Of a DNA stretch of 64,000 nucleotides, positions 13,970 to 25,500 are shown one piece after another; within the stretch, counting starts at the first letter, position 1; each line of letters starts with the position of its first letter. The notes under the pieces are model-generated. The model searched no databases. It was not told the origin of the DNA and worked only from the letters and a program-made list of their open reading frames with translations. Source of the DNA: Otatea glauca (lineage: Eukaryota; Streptophyta; Magnoliopsida; Poales; Poaceae). The stretch spans positions 48,562,743-48,626,742 of the forward strand of contig CM070723.1 of assembly GCA_036346275.1 (NCBI GenBank), written 5' to 3'. Made by a program: the position numbers and the translations under genes.

Positions 13970-14225
13970 TTTTTTTTTGCGAGGGCATATACAATAAGAC
14001 AACGTCAGCTGGCTCTTAACCTGTACACATCAGCTTTGGTCTATGTGGAGGAGTGAGAAAAGAGGAGAGAGAAGAGATCTGGCTTTGCACGGAAATATAG
14101 GTAGATCATTTATATACAAGAGAGAAGATAGTTATTGCGCAATATCTGGAGACAATCTTTAGAGACAGTTATTGTATAAACTGGTATTTAGCTTATTATT
14201 AGTCGGTAGTTGGCTTTACTATTGT
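13970..14225. mobile_element. possible small MITE in the TyrRS pseudogene
   Basis: A run of T followed by 'gagggcatatacaataagac' begins the segment. The far side reads 'tagttggctttactattgtac'. Its complement, 'gtacaatagtaaagccaacta', partly matches the left end ('acaata'). It occupies the interval where the missing TyrRS exon should lie. The inverted match is short and no target duplication was found. Confidence 0.25.
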
Positions 14226-14551
14226 ACTTTCTCTTAAAGGTTTCTTCACTTCCAAAGCTTGAGCTTGAACATAGTATAGTTATTTCATTTTTCTATGCTT
14301 ATAACATGCAAGTGAGTCTATCTTTACTGCACAGGTGTTGTCAGATTATGGGTCGAAGTGACCAAGATGAATTGACTGCTGCCCAGATCTTCTATCCTTG
14401 CATGCAGTGTGCTGATATATTCTTCGTGAAGGTTAGTATACTTAGTTTTTGCACACCACTCTCTGTAAAAAGGAAGTCTATTTAATTCCTTTTGCAACAT
14501 AAAGAAAGCTTGAAATTCTTTGAGTTTACTCACTATTATATTTATAGGATC

Positions 14552-15806
14552 CGGTGGTGGAACTAAAAATTTTCTAATAGGTGTGTCCGCGCCGCGCCGC
14601 TCGCTCGGTCGTCGCGTTGCCTGCTGCATCACCACTCGTCTGGCCCGCGTCGTGCTGCCAATGGCCCAAGCCACTTGCCGTGCAGTGCCAACGCCAGCCC
14701 GAGCCATCTAAAATTGCTCAAGCCACCGAAATGCTGCAAAAGAAACCACGCACTGTCTCATAGAAAATCCAGCTCTTCCTATTTCAATTTTCGATTACTA
14801 CTGTGAAACTTGCAATTTTAGAAACAGGAACTCAAATTTTGCGCCAATTCAAACCACCAACACAAAGAGGGCAAACGGTACATCTCAAAACCAGATACCA
14901 ATCAGTCCAACTAAGCTGCTTTTCAGCACCAAACCAAAAGAAGCTCATGTCTTTACAACCAATAAACATCAAGAACTCAACTTTACCAAGGATAGGAACT
15001 AGAAAGCTTCCCACTTTTTACCTCTAATGAACAGCGCAAACACAAACCTGTCGTTGAAAAGCTCTGATTTTTTACCGCCAAAAACCATCAAAAAGTCGAA
15101 TTCATCGTTAAGAGGGAGCAAACGGCCAAGAGCTCAACTTTATCACCAAAAAGCTCGCAATTTTACCAACAAGAGCCAAAGGCCAGCTCACCGGATATCG
15201 ACAAGGCAATCACTGCCGCCGCCGCTATCTCTGTCGCTGGCTCTGGTGGTGGCGCCTCCCCCTCTTCCTCCTCTTCATCCTCCGAGAACAACGATTCTTC
15301 CCCAGCCGGTCGGCCACTGTTAAACGTGGTCTCCTCCACTCCCAACTCTTTCTCCTTCCCCCTCTCCTCCTCCTCCACGCACACCACCTCCTCTTCCTCC
15401 ATGGCATTACCGCCAGAGCCACCGGCGACGAGCCCCCGCCCCCGGCCATCGAGTATGTTGTACACCTCGCGGTCGAAGAACCCGGGGAGCGGGTGCTCCC
15501 GCCTCGCGTCGTTGCGCATGGCCCAGAACGACGGCTCCCGCGCGACAGCGGTCGCCCGCTCCCACTCCTTGATCTTCTTGTAGTCGCCGATGAGGTTGCT
15601 CCATCGCTTCCGGCACTGCACAGGGCCCCTCTCCATAGCAGCCTCAACGATATCGCCCAGCTTGAATAACCTCACCGTTTACCGTGCTGCATGCGCGCCC
15701 GCGTCGCTCGCCCAGCCCGCCTTCCATGCCCACGTCGTTCGCTTGGCCACCTGGGAGTAGAATTCTCAAAATTTTGGGGGTGTCGGGGCCCCTAGTTCCG
15801 CCACTG
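14552..15806. mobile_element. non-autonomous hAT-type element carrying a gene fragment
   Basis: 1,255 bp with short inverted ends: the left begins CGGTGGTGGAACTA and the complement of the right begins CAGTGGCGGAACTA. It is flanked by ATAGGATC (14544-14551) and ATAGGGTC (15807-15814), a 7/8 match to an 8-bp target duplication as made by hAT transposases. No transposase is inside. The right half is GC-rich and holds part of a trihelix transcription factor gene in reverse orientation. The element lies in the last preserved intron of the TyrRS pseudogene. Confidence 0.75.
15163..15675 (-). pseudogene. captured trihelix (GT/Myb-SANT-like) transcription factor fragment
   Basis: An open frame of about 170 codons. 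It contains the middle and end of a plant trihelix DNA-binding domain: CRKRWSNLIGDYKKIKEWE, then SFWAMRNDARREHPLPGFFD. A long acidic EEE-rich tail follows. The first helix of the domain is absent: upstream of residue 1 the frame runs into unrelated sequence, so the fragment is truncated at its 5' end. It lies wholly within the hAT-type element, which suggests capture from a host gene elsewhere. The frame is open, so a short protein could be made if it is transcribed; nothing in the sequence shows this. Confidence 0.7.
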
Positions 15807-15980
15807 ATAGGGTCTACCTGTATTCTAGAATTCTAGATAGTTACGATTTGTTCTAACCCTTCTCCTTTTTGTAGACAAAGATATGCCAGTTGGGTATGGA
15901 CCAAAGAAAAGTTAATATGCTTGCCATGGAGTACTGTGACGACATCAAAAGGAAGAACATACCAATTATTCTGTCACATC

Positions 15981-16448
15981 GTATCCTGACCCATCCTGTT
16001 CATGCTTTTTCTTCGCTTGACTCGTATATGTTTATTATAGACATATCTTTACTAATATATAAATACAAGTTAATGACAGTCGTCTGTCCTCCCTCTCTTC
16101 CTCTCTAAGAAAAGCAGCACGCCGACCTATGAGTTGCATACCATGACACACCCCCAACCTCTTGTGGATAAAAAGGAAACAAATCATATCTCTCTCTTTC
16201 CACCCACACCCGCTCCCCCTGGTCAGGTCATTCCCCACTTCTCCCTCCCCATGATAACTCAAGTTTGCAATTTTATTTTTGTAAATACATGTCATGATAT
16301 GATTATTTAGTTCAAAAATGTGTTTCCACTGCAATGCAGTTGCTTTGTTCTGCCATTTGCTAATCGTGCTAATCAGGCTAATCACTTCATCTTGTTGCTT
16401 TGTCCTGCCATTTGCTATGACACCCTGTCACTATTTTTCCTTTAGGCC
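15981..16448. other. former TyrRS intron sequence
   Basis: From the splice donor after the last TyrRS exon to the solo LTR. It holds pyrimidine- and AT-rich sequence and no exon that I can match to the rest of TyrRS. A short duplicated phrase, 'ttgttctgccatttgct' / 'ttgtcctgccatttgct', occurs near 16343 and 16400. Confidence 0.4.
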
Positions 16449-16453
16449 ACAAT

Positions 16454-17805
16454 TGTTAGTGTTATGCCCTTGAGGCAATCATTTAGATGATTGTAACATG
16501 ACTATGTTTATGAATAATAATATGATTATTGGTCCAATGAATGTATATCATTGTATTGATCAACAAGTATGTGACTTGATTATGAAGCTCTTTACTTAAT
16601 GATGTAATTCGATAAATATCTCTGATCGGATATCATCGTATAGGACTACGATGAATAGATCAGCACATGTAGTGATCGATGATCATGCTTCATAGATCAT
16701 GGGATATGGAGATATCATCTCTACATTGTGGACCATGTTGAAGAACATGGGTTAGATAGACCCGCTATGGGACAACTGCGAGAATGTTTCATTCTTATGT
16801 GTCATCGTGTATCTCATACCTAGAAGATGTATGATCCTTAGACCGAGATTGTCATATTCCCTACATGTGTAATAGTTTTCCTTGGGGCTATCAAACACTA
16901 CTTCCTAACCGGATAGTTATAAAGGTAGCTTTCATGTTTACTATGAAACGTGCAGAGGAAAGTGGCGATCAAGATGGAATTTGCCACTCCAATGAAACAG
17001 AGATATATGACAAGGCCACTCGTGTGATATGATTAAGAAAGTGCATGGCCATGCCGTGATTGAGGAGTCAATCACAACTTATTAATATATCACGGATACG
17101 AGAGATGGATTGAATCATCAAAGGATGACATGCTTCTCGCCTTGAGATCAATCTTCATATACTTGGCAAAGGGATTATTACATGAGTTCTTTTGATAGGT
17201 TCATTCGATTTGATCACGGTATGTTTGGGAGTTGGCATACTTTGCAAGAAGCCGCTACCAACTATTGGATTGAAAAGGAGTTTTCCGAATCCATGTCCAA
17301 GCGTATGTGAACTGCAGGTCACACACTTAATGGTGGGACGCATTAATTTGGATTGGATCCGTAATTAATGAACCTCGTGGGCTTAGCATCTTTGGTGGGC
17401 CCTGGTTTAGGTTTCATCTCGTGGCTATATAAGGAGGGGTGGAGGAGGCGCGAGTGTGCTTTCCACGGTTTAGGTTTGATTCACTTGAAACCCTAGCCTC
17501 CTCCTCTCGCGCCTGCCGAGCGACTAGGTGCTTGCACACACGCACGGCGTTCCATCTCGGACGTGTGGACTCTGCGGTGACGCTGCTGCGGCTGCGGCGT
17601 GGGAGGGCGATCCACGGCGGCGAGGGCGATCCACTACATCGGCGCAACGATCGCGGCGAGGGACGAACCACTACATCGACGCGCGAAGGATTCCGCAATG
17701 CGCGTCTAGTGGTAATCTTATCTATGATCCCCTTCTTGCGAGTAGCTTTCTGGTTGCGCGGTAGTTTTTTTTTTGTGCTAGCGTAGCATACCGCGTTTCC
17801 CTTCA
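16454..17805 (+). mobile_element. solo LTR of an LTR retrotransposon
   Basis: A 1,352-bp segment starting TGTTAGTG and ending CCCTTCA, so it has TG...CA termini. It is flanked by the exact 5-bp duplication ACAAT (16449-16453 and 17806-17810). A promoter-like TATATAAGGAGG near 17427 and a GC-rich transcribed-looking stretch after it set the plus-strand orientation. No internal region, primer site or second LTR is present, so unequal recombination has removed the body of the element. The superfamily is not certain; a copia-type LTR is plausible. Confidence 0.85.
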
Positions 17806-17810
17806 ACAAT

Positions 17811-18754
17811 AGCCTGGAGGTCTGCTTATCCTAAAGAGCTCGGATGTGTCAGCAATTTCATGGTTATGTTGACGTTGCGTGAATGATTTGACAACAAGTG
17901 CTCCAGAGGTGCGTTCCCTAGTTTCAATCGGTTCCGTTACCAACGTAATATGTGTTACAGTTTTTATTACCTTTTGCATGGCCAGGCTATTGTGCTTTAT
18001 TGAAAAGAAAGTACAGTTCAATAAGACTGAAACACATTCTCTGTTTTTCTCATTTGAATTAGCTCTTGGTGATATTGATTTTTAATTAAATACTCTTTGT
18101 TTCTTTGCATTCGAATATCAAATGATGATCTTGATCAAGATATGGTCATAACTAAGACTAATTTATGTACTTTTGTTTGTAGAACTCTTCTTCTTTTCAT
18201 GTCAAAATATATAAAGCGCAATGTGCCTTCCAAGGATGCAGCTCCTGGGATGCAGCTGACTTATATCTTCAAGAGCTCATTGCCATGGCTTTGTTTATTA
18301 TGCTTCTTTGCATAGGCTGCACATTTTGGGGTTGCCTCTATAGAGAAGGCCCACTAGTTATATTGTTTGTTGATGTCCTTGTGAACACATATCTAGGTGC
18401 TATATTCGTGGAGAATGGTAAGTTGATTCTTGGTGTCAATGTTACACAGGGTGATACTGTAGAAAACAACACTGATGTTGCGAATCAGCAGTTGAACTAT
18501 CCACACAGGACAACATTGAGACATAAAGGTTTTTTTAATCTTATATTCCACATGCTTCATGTTATGTCCACCTAATCGATGCTTAAGATTTGGTTTATTT
18601 ACTAGCCATATTAATAAATGTACCAAAAAAATTGATGTTCATGATACAGTTTTGGGTCATGTTTGATCATATTTTCATGTACGGTTTGGGAATTACATTA
18701 TTTCATATGAAAAGATCTTGCATTTTTCAAATGAGATTTTATGTAACCTTGTCT
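17811..18754. other. unassigned sequence with a possible exon-like stretch
   Basis: After the solo LTR the sequence does not match the missing half of TyrRS. At about 18181 a tract ending 'tttgtttgtag' looks like a splice acceptor. The frame at 18285-18575 stays open for 96 codons with a hydrophobic start (LCIGCTFWGCLY) and then an NVTQGDTVENNTDV region. I do not recognise a family. It could be a remnant of an unknown host gene, or chance. Confidence 0.25.
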
Positions 18755-18980
18755 ACTATTAATTGTGTTTGAACATAAGCAATACTTATGTGTATCTAAA
18801 TTTTGCAAAGTATTTTGTAACCTGAGGGCCTTCAAATTATGAAATTAAAGATAATTTTAAGCTCGAGTTTGTAAACAGGTGTTTGGAATTTGTATGCTTC
18901 GATGAATTGATTTAAACATTCAACCATTGCACATTCAGAATGAACAGTATCATTTAGGCAGGGTTAGTGCTCCTTGCAAA
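18755..18980. repeat. direct duplication, copy 1
   Basis: About 225 bp repeated in the same orientation some 540 bp downstream. Shared landmarks are 'acttatgtgtatctaaa', 'tttgcaaagtattttgtaa', 'ggtgtttggaatttgtatgc' and 'gaattgatttaaacattcaa'. The copies differ by scattered substitutions, so the duplication is not recent. No coding potential was seen. Confidence 0.8.
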
Positions 18981-19295
18981 TAAATCATAGGTTCTGAAAG
19001 CAGTGCCCTTCCCGTGCAATTTGCATCCAACTCCTTCATCACCCTCATGTTGTTGCTTAATCTGCATCCCAGGCTAAGGATCTCCCTTCAATAGGTAACT
19101 TTGTCTACCTGTTGATGTAAAATTGTTTTTTTTCGAGAACACATGCATGTAAAATTGTAAAGTAATACAAATGTAATGAGGTGTTCTTTTATTTTTCGAT
19201 GCAGTATGTAAAGATCTTGCAATGATTTCATTTCACCTGGAAAAAATCTATTCGGTTGGTCCAACGTTGCTGCTGATTTATACATTATCTTGTTT

Positions 19296-19520
19296 ACTAT
19301 TCATTGTGCTTGTACATAAGCAGTACTTATGTGTATCTAAAATTTGCAAAGTATTTTGTAATGTGAGGACCTTCAGATTGCGAAATTAAAGATAATTTTA
19401 AGCACGAGTTTGTAAATAGGTGTTTGGAATTTGTATGCTTCGATGAATTGATTTAAACATTCAACTATTGCACATTTAGAGTAAATAGTATCATTCAGAC
19501 AGGGTTAGTGCTCTTTGCAG
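19296..19520. repeat. direct duplication, copy 2
   Basis: Second copy of the segment at 18755-18980, ending 'agggttagtgctctttgcag' where copy 1 has 'gggttagtgctccttgcaaa'. The DNA between the copies (18981-19295) also shows loose similarity to sequence before copy 1, so the duplicated unit may be about 540 bp with a diverged half. Confidence 0.8.
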
Positions 19521-19739
19521 AGAAATTTTTTGTCGCAAATTGAGTCTTTGTTGCAACGCACGGGCACATGACTCTTGACAAGTAAAAAAGAACAATTCAC
19601 GCTAGTTTGGTAAATATGGTATTTACCGATGCTGAACCGATATTCTATTTGGTATATTTGGTATCACATTTTAATTACCGTATTTCATTAAAAAACCATA
19701 TTTACCAATTATACAGTATGCACAGCCCTAGTCGTAACT

Positions 19740-22560
19740 TTCTAAATTTGAGTCTTTTTATTTTTATAAAATAAAATTTCCTTTTTAGTGCAAGTAAATC
19801 AAATTGAATCAAAATTTAAAGTCTAAATGAGTTCAAAATAATTTAATTAGGTTCCCGATGTTTAAGAGTATTTTTGAGAATTTTCTAGAATTTTATATAA
19901 TTTATTTGCTATTTATTTAAGCTTTATTCAATTTTCTAGGATTTCCTAAAAAGAAAATTTCTTTTTCCTTTCTCAAACCCGCACGGGCCAATTTTTCCTC
20001 GTCAGCCCGTTTACTTCCCACGCTGTTCCTAGCCGAGCCTGCCTTCCCGACCCGATCCTTTTCCATCGCGCCACAGCCCATCTCCATTCCTCGGCCCAGC
20101 TCACGCGGCCCGGTCCACTCGCACCGCGCCCAGGGCCCGTAAGCTAGCCAGACGGCGGTTGTCCCCGAGTCGTCTTCTGCATGGACTCCCTTCGCTGCTC
20201 GAATCGCGCAACCACCACCGCAAAATCCTTGGCATCCGAGTCGTATCTAGTCTGGATTTCATAGACGTCTGTGCCTATTTATTGCGCTACCCCTTCCCCT
20301 CTCGTTTCACGTGTTTTTCCACTCGGTTTCGCCGCCAATCGCTAACCCTAGCGTCGAGCTCCTATGCACCGTTTGCCGTCGCTGTCGTCGGTCCCATCGT
20401 GCTCCCCGGTTCGTCCGCATCCTTTTGCCCCTAGCCCGGTCCAGATCCGTTGGGTTTTGCGTAGGCCGAGGTCTTTTTCGCCATCTCTGGTGGCGCTGTG
20501 CAGCCACTGGGTCGCCAGAGTCTCGAGCCGCTCGCCGTTGACGTGTCTCTCTCGTGGCAGTCGCGTCACTGCCATGTGGCACGCCACGTCGACCCTAGCA
20601 CCGCTTGTCGCCCCCCCCACCTCAATCACCTGCCACATTAGCTCGCAGCTCCTTCGGTGAACCTGGTTCACCGTGAATCGAGCCACTGATATGTAGGCCC
20701 CACATGTCAGTGGATTTCAAAACCTTTTTCCAGAAAATCCAGAAATCCCAGCCAATCAGACGGTGCCACGTGGCAAGCACTGTTCACCTTCTCTAATTTT
20801 TGACCCAAGCCACTTCCGAGAGCCCGTTCTCCTCCGTTCGAGCTCCGATTCTAATGATTCAAATTTATAAATTCATCTAAATTCAAGATATACCTTCCAT
20901 TACCTTTATTTTCAATTTTGGATTGTATTTGTATTTCTTTTATTTATTTGCGTTCGATTTTCACGTGTAGACGACGTCTCCGGAGAAGTTTCACGAAACC
21001 AACAAGAGGTAGAACTAGCCACATTCAGCGAAGTCAAGTCTTCCTTGACCATGTTGATCCAAAATTTATAAAATGCTTATGTTGTTTTAAATTATTGCAT
21101 GCTTACTTTTATGCAATGTACTTTAAATATAGTCTTAAGGTCTAGTTAAATTCTAGAATTGTTATACCCTCATTAGCATTAATCATGTTAAACCATTGTC
21201 ACCCTAGATGATATTAGCTATTTTATTTGGTGATAACCAGTAGAGTAGTATGGGACGGTAGAATTGCTTAGTTCAGCTTAAACGTTTCGGTACTATGCTA
21301 TTATGGGAATCATTTCAAATATTGTTTAAATTATTTGTGAAGTTGCGGCAATTGGTATTGCTGCTGTTATTTAAATGAAATAAAGTGGAAAAAATGAAAT
21401 AAAGTGGAAAATAGTTTAAATTGGGGCAGATGGATGTTTGGTGGGTGCAGTAAGCACGAGACCTTGAAAAGTGAATGTGTCACCCTAGTCAATTAAGGAC
21501 TGAAGCATGTGTTATCATGGACCGAGCACTACCGTACAACTACAAGTCTATATGGGTACGACCTGGCTAATTAATTTGTGCGTCTCGTTATTAGCTTCGC
21601 CAGTTGGTAGGTGCCAGATGGAGGTAGGCGCAAGAGGGGGCTTCCGATTGGGCAGATTGAACCCTTCGACAGTGAAACATTAGCGGGCAAAGTTAATAGC
21701 GGGGTTGTACATTGTAAAGGCCTTGTCATGGTCTCTCTGCGGCACACCAAAGGAAGTGCGCTAATATCGATTGCACAAAGAGTTGATCATGTCTTGTGGG
21801 TAAAGTTGTACACACTCTACAGAGTTAAAACTACTTAAGTAGCCGTACCCACGGTCAAGGGCGGGCGAGGTACGCTTGTACATTGTAGATTTTATGTTTT
21901 TATTTTAAACAAAAATGGTGGTTTGGGAATCCGTGAGTAGATGGAACTCTCGGACTATGGTTTGCAGATGGAGCCAGTCAGGTAGATAGAATCTCTTATC
22001 ATATCAAATTCAATTATTACAATTACATTCGATCAAATGATGCTTTGTGGATTTACTAGTCGTATTCAAAGTTAAACATTGCTTTATGCTAAATGAGCCA
22101 TATTAAGCCTTTAATTGTTTAGCCTTGCATATAGTTATCATGCATTATGTTTCCAAGACTTGTGGAGTACATTTTGTGCTCACCCTTGCAACATCCCAAC
22201 TTTTTAAAGAGGAGTGCGCAAAAGCTGAAGGTGATTACGAGTTCTTTGCTTGTGGTTACGATGAAGGCGATATAGATTACTATGATGTGTACCTCAGTCG
22301 ATTTCCTATTGGGTAAATAGATAGGCTTATCCTGCTGCTGTTATTTCATTTTCGCTGCTACTTTATTGAACTTAAGCCATGAGGCTGCTTATTTGTAATG
22401 GTTGGCTATAAGACTGATATATTTTTGCTCAATTAATATTATTTGATTCGTGATATGGACATGTTGTCATCAATATTTACATTGTGTGCACTACCTTGAG
22501 CCAGAACTAGTGCGGTTATACACAGAGGGTTCAGATTTGAAAACCTGGTCCCGACAAGAC
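19740..22560 (+). mobile_element. LTR-retrotransposon remnant (Ty3/gypsy LTR-like)
   Basis: About 2.8 kb with the composition of a long grass gypsy LTR: an AT-rich start, a GC-rich central block (20000-20660), then motifs that recur in such LTRs, such as 'gggcgggcgaggtacgc', 'gctcacccttgc' and 'gccagaactagtgc'. I found no exact TG...CA ends, no target duplication and no primer site after it, so the limits are approximate and it may be a partial solo LTR. Reading frames in the GC-rich block overlap on both strands and match nothing I know. Confidence 0.4.
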
Positions 22561-25500
22561 TTGCAAATCCCGACATTTTCCCGCCTCCCAACAGCACGGT
22601 GGCTCTCCATTAAAGAAGTTCATTAGAATTTTGCTCGAAGTTCAATCCGATGTCTTGGAGTATAAAATGAGATATTTGATCATCTGAGCTTTACAATCCA
22701 AATTAAATAACACTCTGATGTGATTTTACACGATAATATTGTCCGCTTGGCGTAATAAATGGACGGTTTTGACAAGCAACTTTTGGCTTCGTGTATGGCT
22801 GCACGGTTGGACCGAAGAGGTTCGGTGTTTAGCAGCCTAGCTTTTAGGTAGGTTGACTGATTGTTCTGAGTTGAGAAATATCTAAAATGCCCCTCAGTAA
22901 AATGACGGCATTTTAATGCTGCTCGAAGGACATATGAGTGAATTTCATTTAAATGTTTTTTACACACAACATACAAATGTAAATCTAAGCGTGACACATA
23001 ATACATTAATAATTGACAAGTATTATATAACAAATGTTATATATATACACATGTATACATATGAATATGTATATACATGTATACATATGTATATGTGCAT
23101 GTGTATACATATGTATATGTATGTATACATGTGTGTGCCTATATATATATATGGTCCTTGTCAAATAGTAAATACAAAATATTACATATATTTAGTCTTT
23201 GTTTTGACCTTAATTATATCCGTTCATATAAATTGTTCCAAAACCAAAAGTGTGGTTTGTAGTATTGTCATGGTACCAAAGCTACTGGAACTTTACAACA
23301 TATGTGTTAGAAACTGGCCCATGGGAGGTCCATTTCCCTTAATTTCAAAGTATGCATGGTTTAGTATCATATTACCTAACTAAGTGGAGGAAAGACAACT
23401 TATAAGGTGAAGTCCTTGCCACTTTTTAAATAACGTGACACATGGTATGAGGATGGCATAGGATGGACATTAGCTAAAGACACACACGCGCATTCACGTG
23501 ACTTGTGACTTGCGATAATCTTGCAATTATCTCTCTATTCATACTATTTGAATGCGATTTAAACATCTGTTTGAATTGGGTGTGTGTCATAATGCTGTCA
23601 TTTTCTAGTGAGTTAATTGATATTATGTAGTCAGTTAGCGTCCAAGCCAGAGACACCAAATTTTTCCTCCTCCTGTATAGGTTGGTGTCCTGTTGTGTTG
23701 AGCTGCTGAACCTCGACGGCCTTCCTTGGCGTGCACCGTCAAGGAGGGTGAGCGGTATCTTCGAGCCGTTGCCACAAAGTTCACTTCCATGGAGCGGCAA
23801 TAAGGTTTCTAGGCAGCGCATTAGCACGACTGCTTTGCTTCTTCCTCGACGTCGACTACTTCCACGACCGTGTCTGCGTTGCGTTGCTTCCTGTTCTTCA
23901 TCAAGCCCAATTGTAAGTCGTTCGTGTGATCGATCGACTTGGTTAATTTACAATACTTAATAATATTCTGAAGTACAATTTGTTACATATTGTTTTATGC
24001 ATCTCTAGTCTTTTATTATATTTGCTTCAGAATAAAATCTGAAATAAAAATATTGCGCATATTTTCAACAATACGTCGAGAGCATCATCTAAAGGTGCAT
24101 GATCACCTGTGCCCTCATCTTTCCTTGCATACACCAGTTCTTTCCCTTTGAACACAAACATACCATCCTAACACACATAAGAAACAAACACACACACTGG
24201 CTGGGTTGAAGAATGTGCGGCCAATACCAAAATATAGGCCCGAGAGGTCAGAAGCCTGCAAATCTATACCCCTTTATAATGCACCTAAGCAATTTTTCCT
24301 ACGTCCACCCTAAATAATGCACCTCATTAGAGATGACCCAATGTTCGTGCACCCAGCAAAACGTCCCCAGGAATTTGCATTCATCAAAATGAATGTCTCA
24401 GATCTTTCCTCAGTTTTACTCACCCACATCCGATGGCCATTATTTAGTGTGTCTAATCATCCCTGTGACCCACAACAGACCTCCCGAACCTACATATTTG
24501 GAAGGAGAGCGAATCAAACAAGGAAATAAATAAGGAAGATCCGCATGCAAGGAAACCAGACTTGAATTTTTTATTGTCCTCGCATTGTGATCGTATTTTT
24601 TTCCGAATATGACCCTTCTCGAGACTTTTTTATGGATCTAGCCCCATAGAGCCTAATTTCAGCGCACGGAGAGCATTGAATTTTTGTTTTTATTTTTTAT
24701 CTAAGGAACCAACGATGCGTGAGTGTTGCTTAATTTTTTCAATTTTTTCTCGCGGAACGGTGGCGTGAAAGCTTCATTTAATTTTATCTTTTTTCCTTGC
24801 GGATCCAGCGGTCGGCGAGCGTAGTTTATTTTTCCATATTTTTTCGAAATCATCCCTGTGGCCCACAACAGACATTCCTTCACCTCCAGCATCAACAAGG
24901 AAAAGGAAACAAACGTCTTGGAATCAAGGAAAAGGAAACAAACGTCCTGGAAAAGGAAAGGACCACACATTACGTGCTGGGAAAAGGAAATCGAGAGATG
25001 GGGCAGCGCGGCCGCGAGAACGCAGGTCTGCAATGGCTCCACGGTCGTCATCGGTGGTTTTGCCGACGCGGCGAGGTTGCTGGTCAACGACCTCGTGGCC
25101 GCCGTGCCTCGGCAAATCTATAATTTATATTTTTTTGAAAATAATTTTATTAAGTACAAAATAATCGAAAGTTTTTTTGAGAATTTTTCTAGAATTTTTT
25201 AACCTAATGTGCTGTCTTTTCAAAAATCCTTCTATATTTAAAAAAAATGAAGGCAACTCACCGTAGCTTCTTCTAGCTTGCATTGGACTGCAGAAGCTTC
25301 TTCTCTTCCCTCCCTCCATTAAAGCAAGAAAGAAAATCCAAAGCTCCATCAATCCCGCACCAAATCTCCTCTTTCCATCTATGGTGTTAATTCCCCAAAT
25401 TTCGTGCTCTATTGCCAAAATTTCCTCCCAATCTGATTTGATCCCAAATTATGGTTTCCATAAATATGCTTGTTTTGGGGCTATAAAAGCCGTGAGCTCT

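Larger units (their letters stand above)
12662..15980 (+). pseudogene. cytosolic tyrosyl-tRNA synthetase, broken and 3'-truncated
   Basis: Residual exons of a eukaryotic-type TyrRS, which charges tRNA-Tyr. Exon 12662-12937 ends in YDGFEPSGRMHIAQ, which holds the HIGH-like signature (HIAQ). Exon 13686-13923 carries VKIWIADWFAHLNNKMGGDL and then FLWSSEEINKR. Exon 14335-14431 has GRSDQDELTAAQIFYP. Exon 15875-15980 has QLGMDQRKVNMLA and IKRKNIPIILSH. Splice signals are intact at most borders. The reading frame breaks in exon 13686-13923 after the run of A at about 13795-13801: the frame shifts by two bases and would stop a few codons later. The exon normally lying between SSEEINKR...WPL and CQIMGRS is not found. 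All sequence after ILSH is missing, including the KMSKS catalytic loop. A hAT-type insertion sits in the last intron and a solo LTR lies just downstream. The alternative, a functional gene with exons I missed, is unlikely given the frameshift. Confidence 0.85.

Noticed and set aside
19530..19735. Defining a complete MITE between 'gttgcaacgcacgggcac' and 'gcacagccctag'
   Set aside because: The two ends are not inverted copies of each other and no target duplication is present.
20159..20686. Several overlapping frames on both strands
   Set aside because: They lie in the GC-rich part of an LTR-like remnant and show no motif, splice structure or consistent strand.
22916..23383. A 155-codon frame of Tyr/Ile/Met-rich protein
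   Set aside because: It crosses an AT/ACAT microsatellite, and the amino-acid pattern reflects the repeat.
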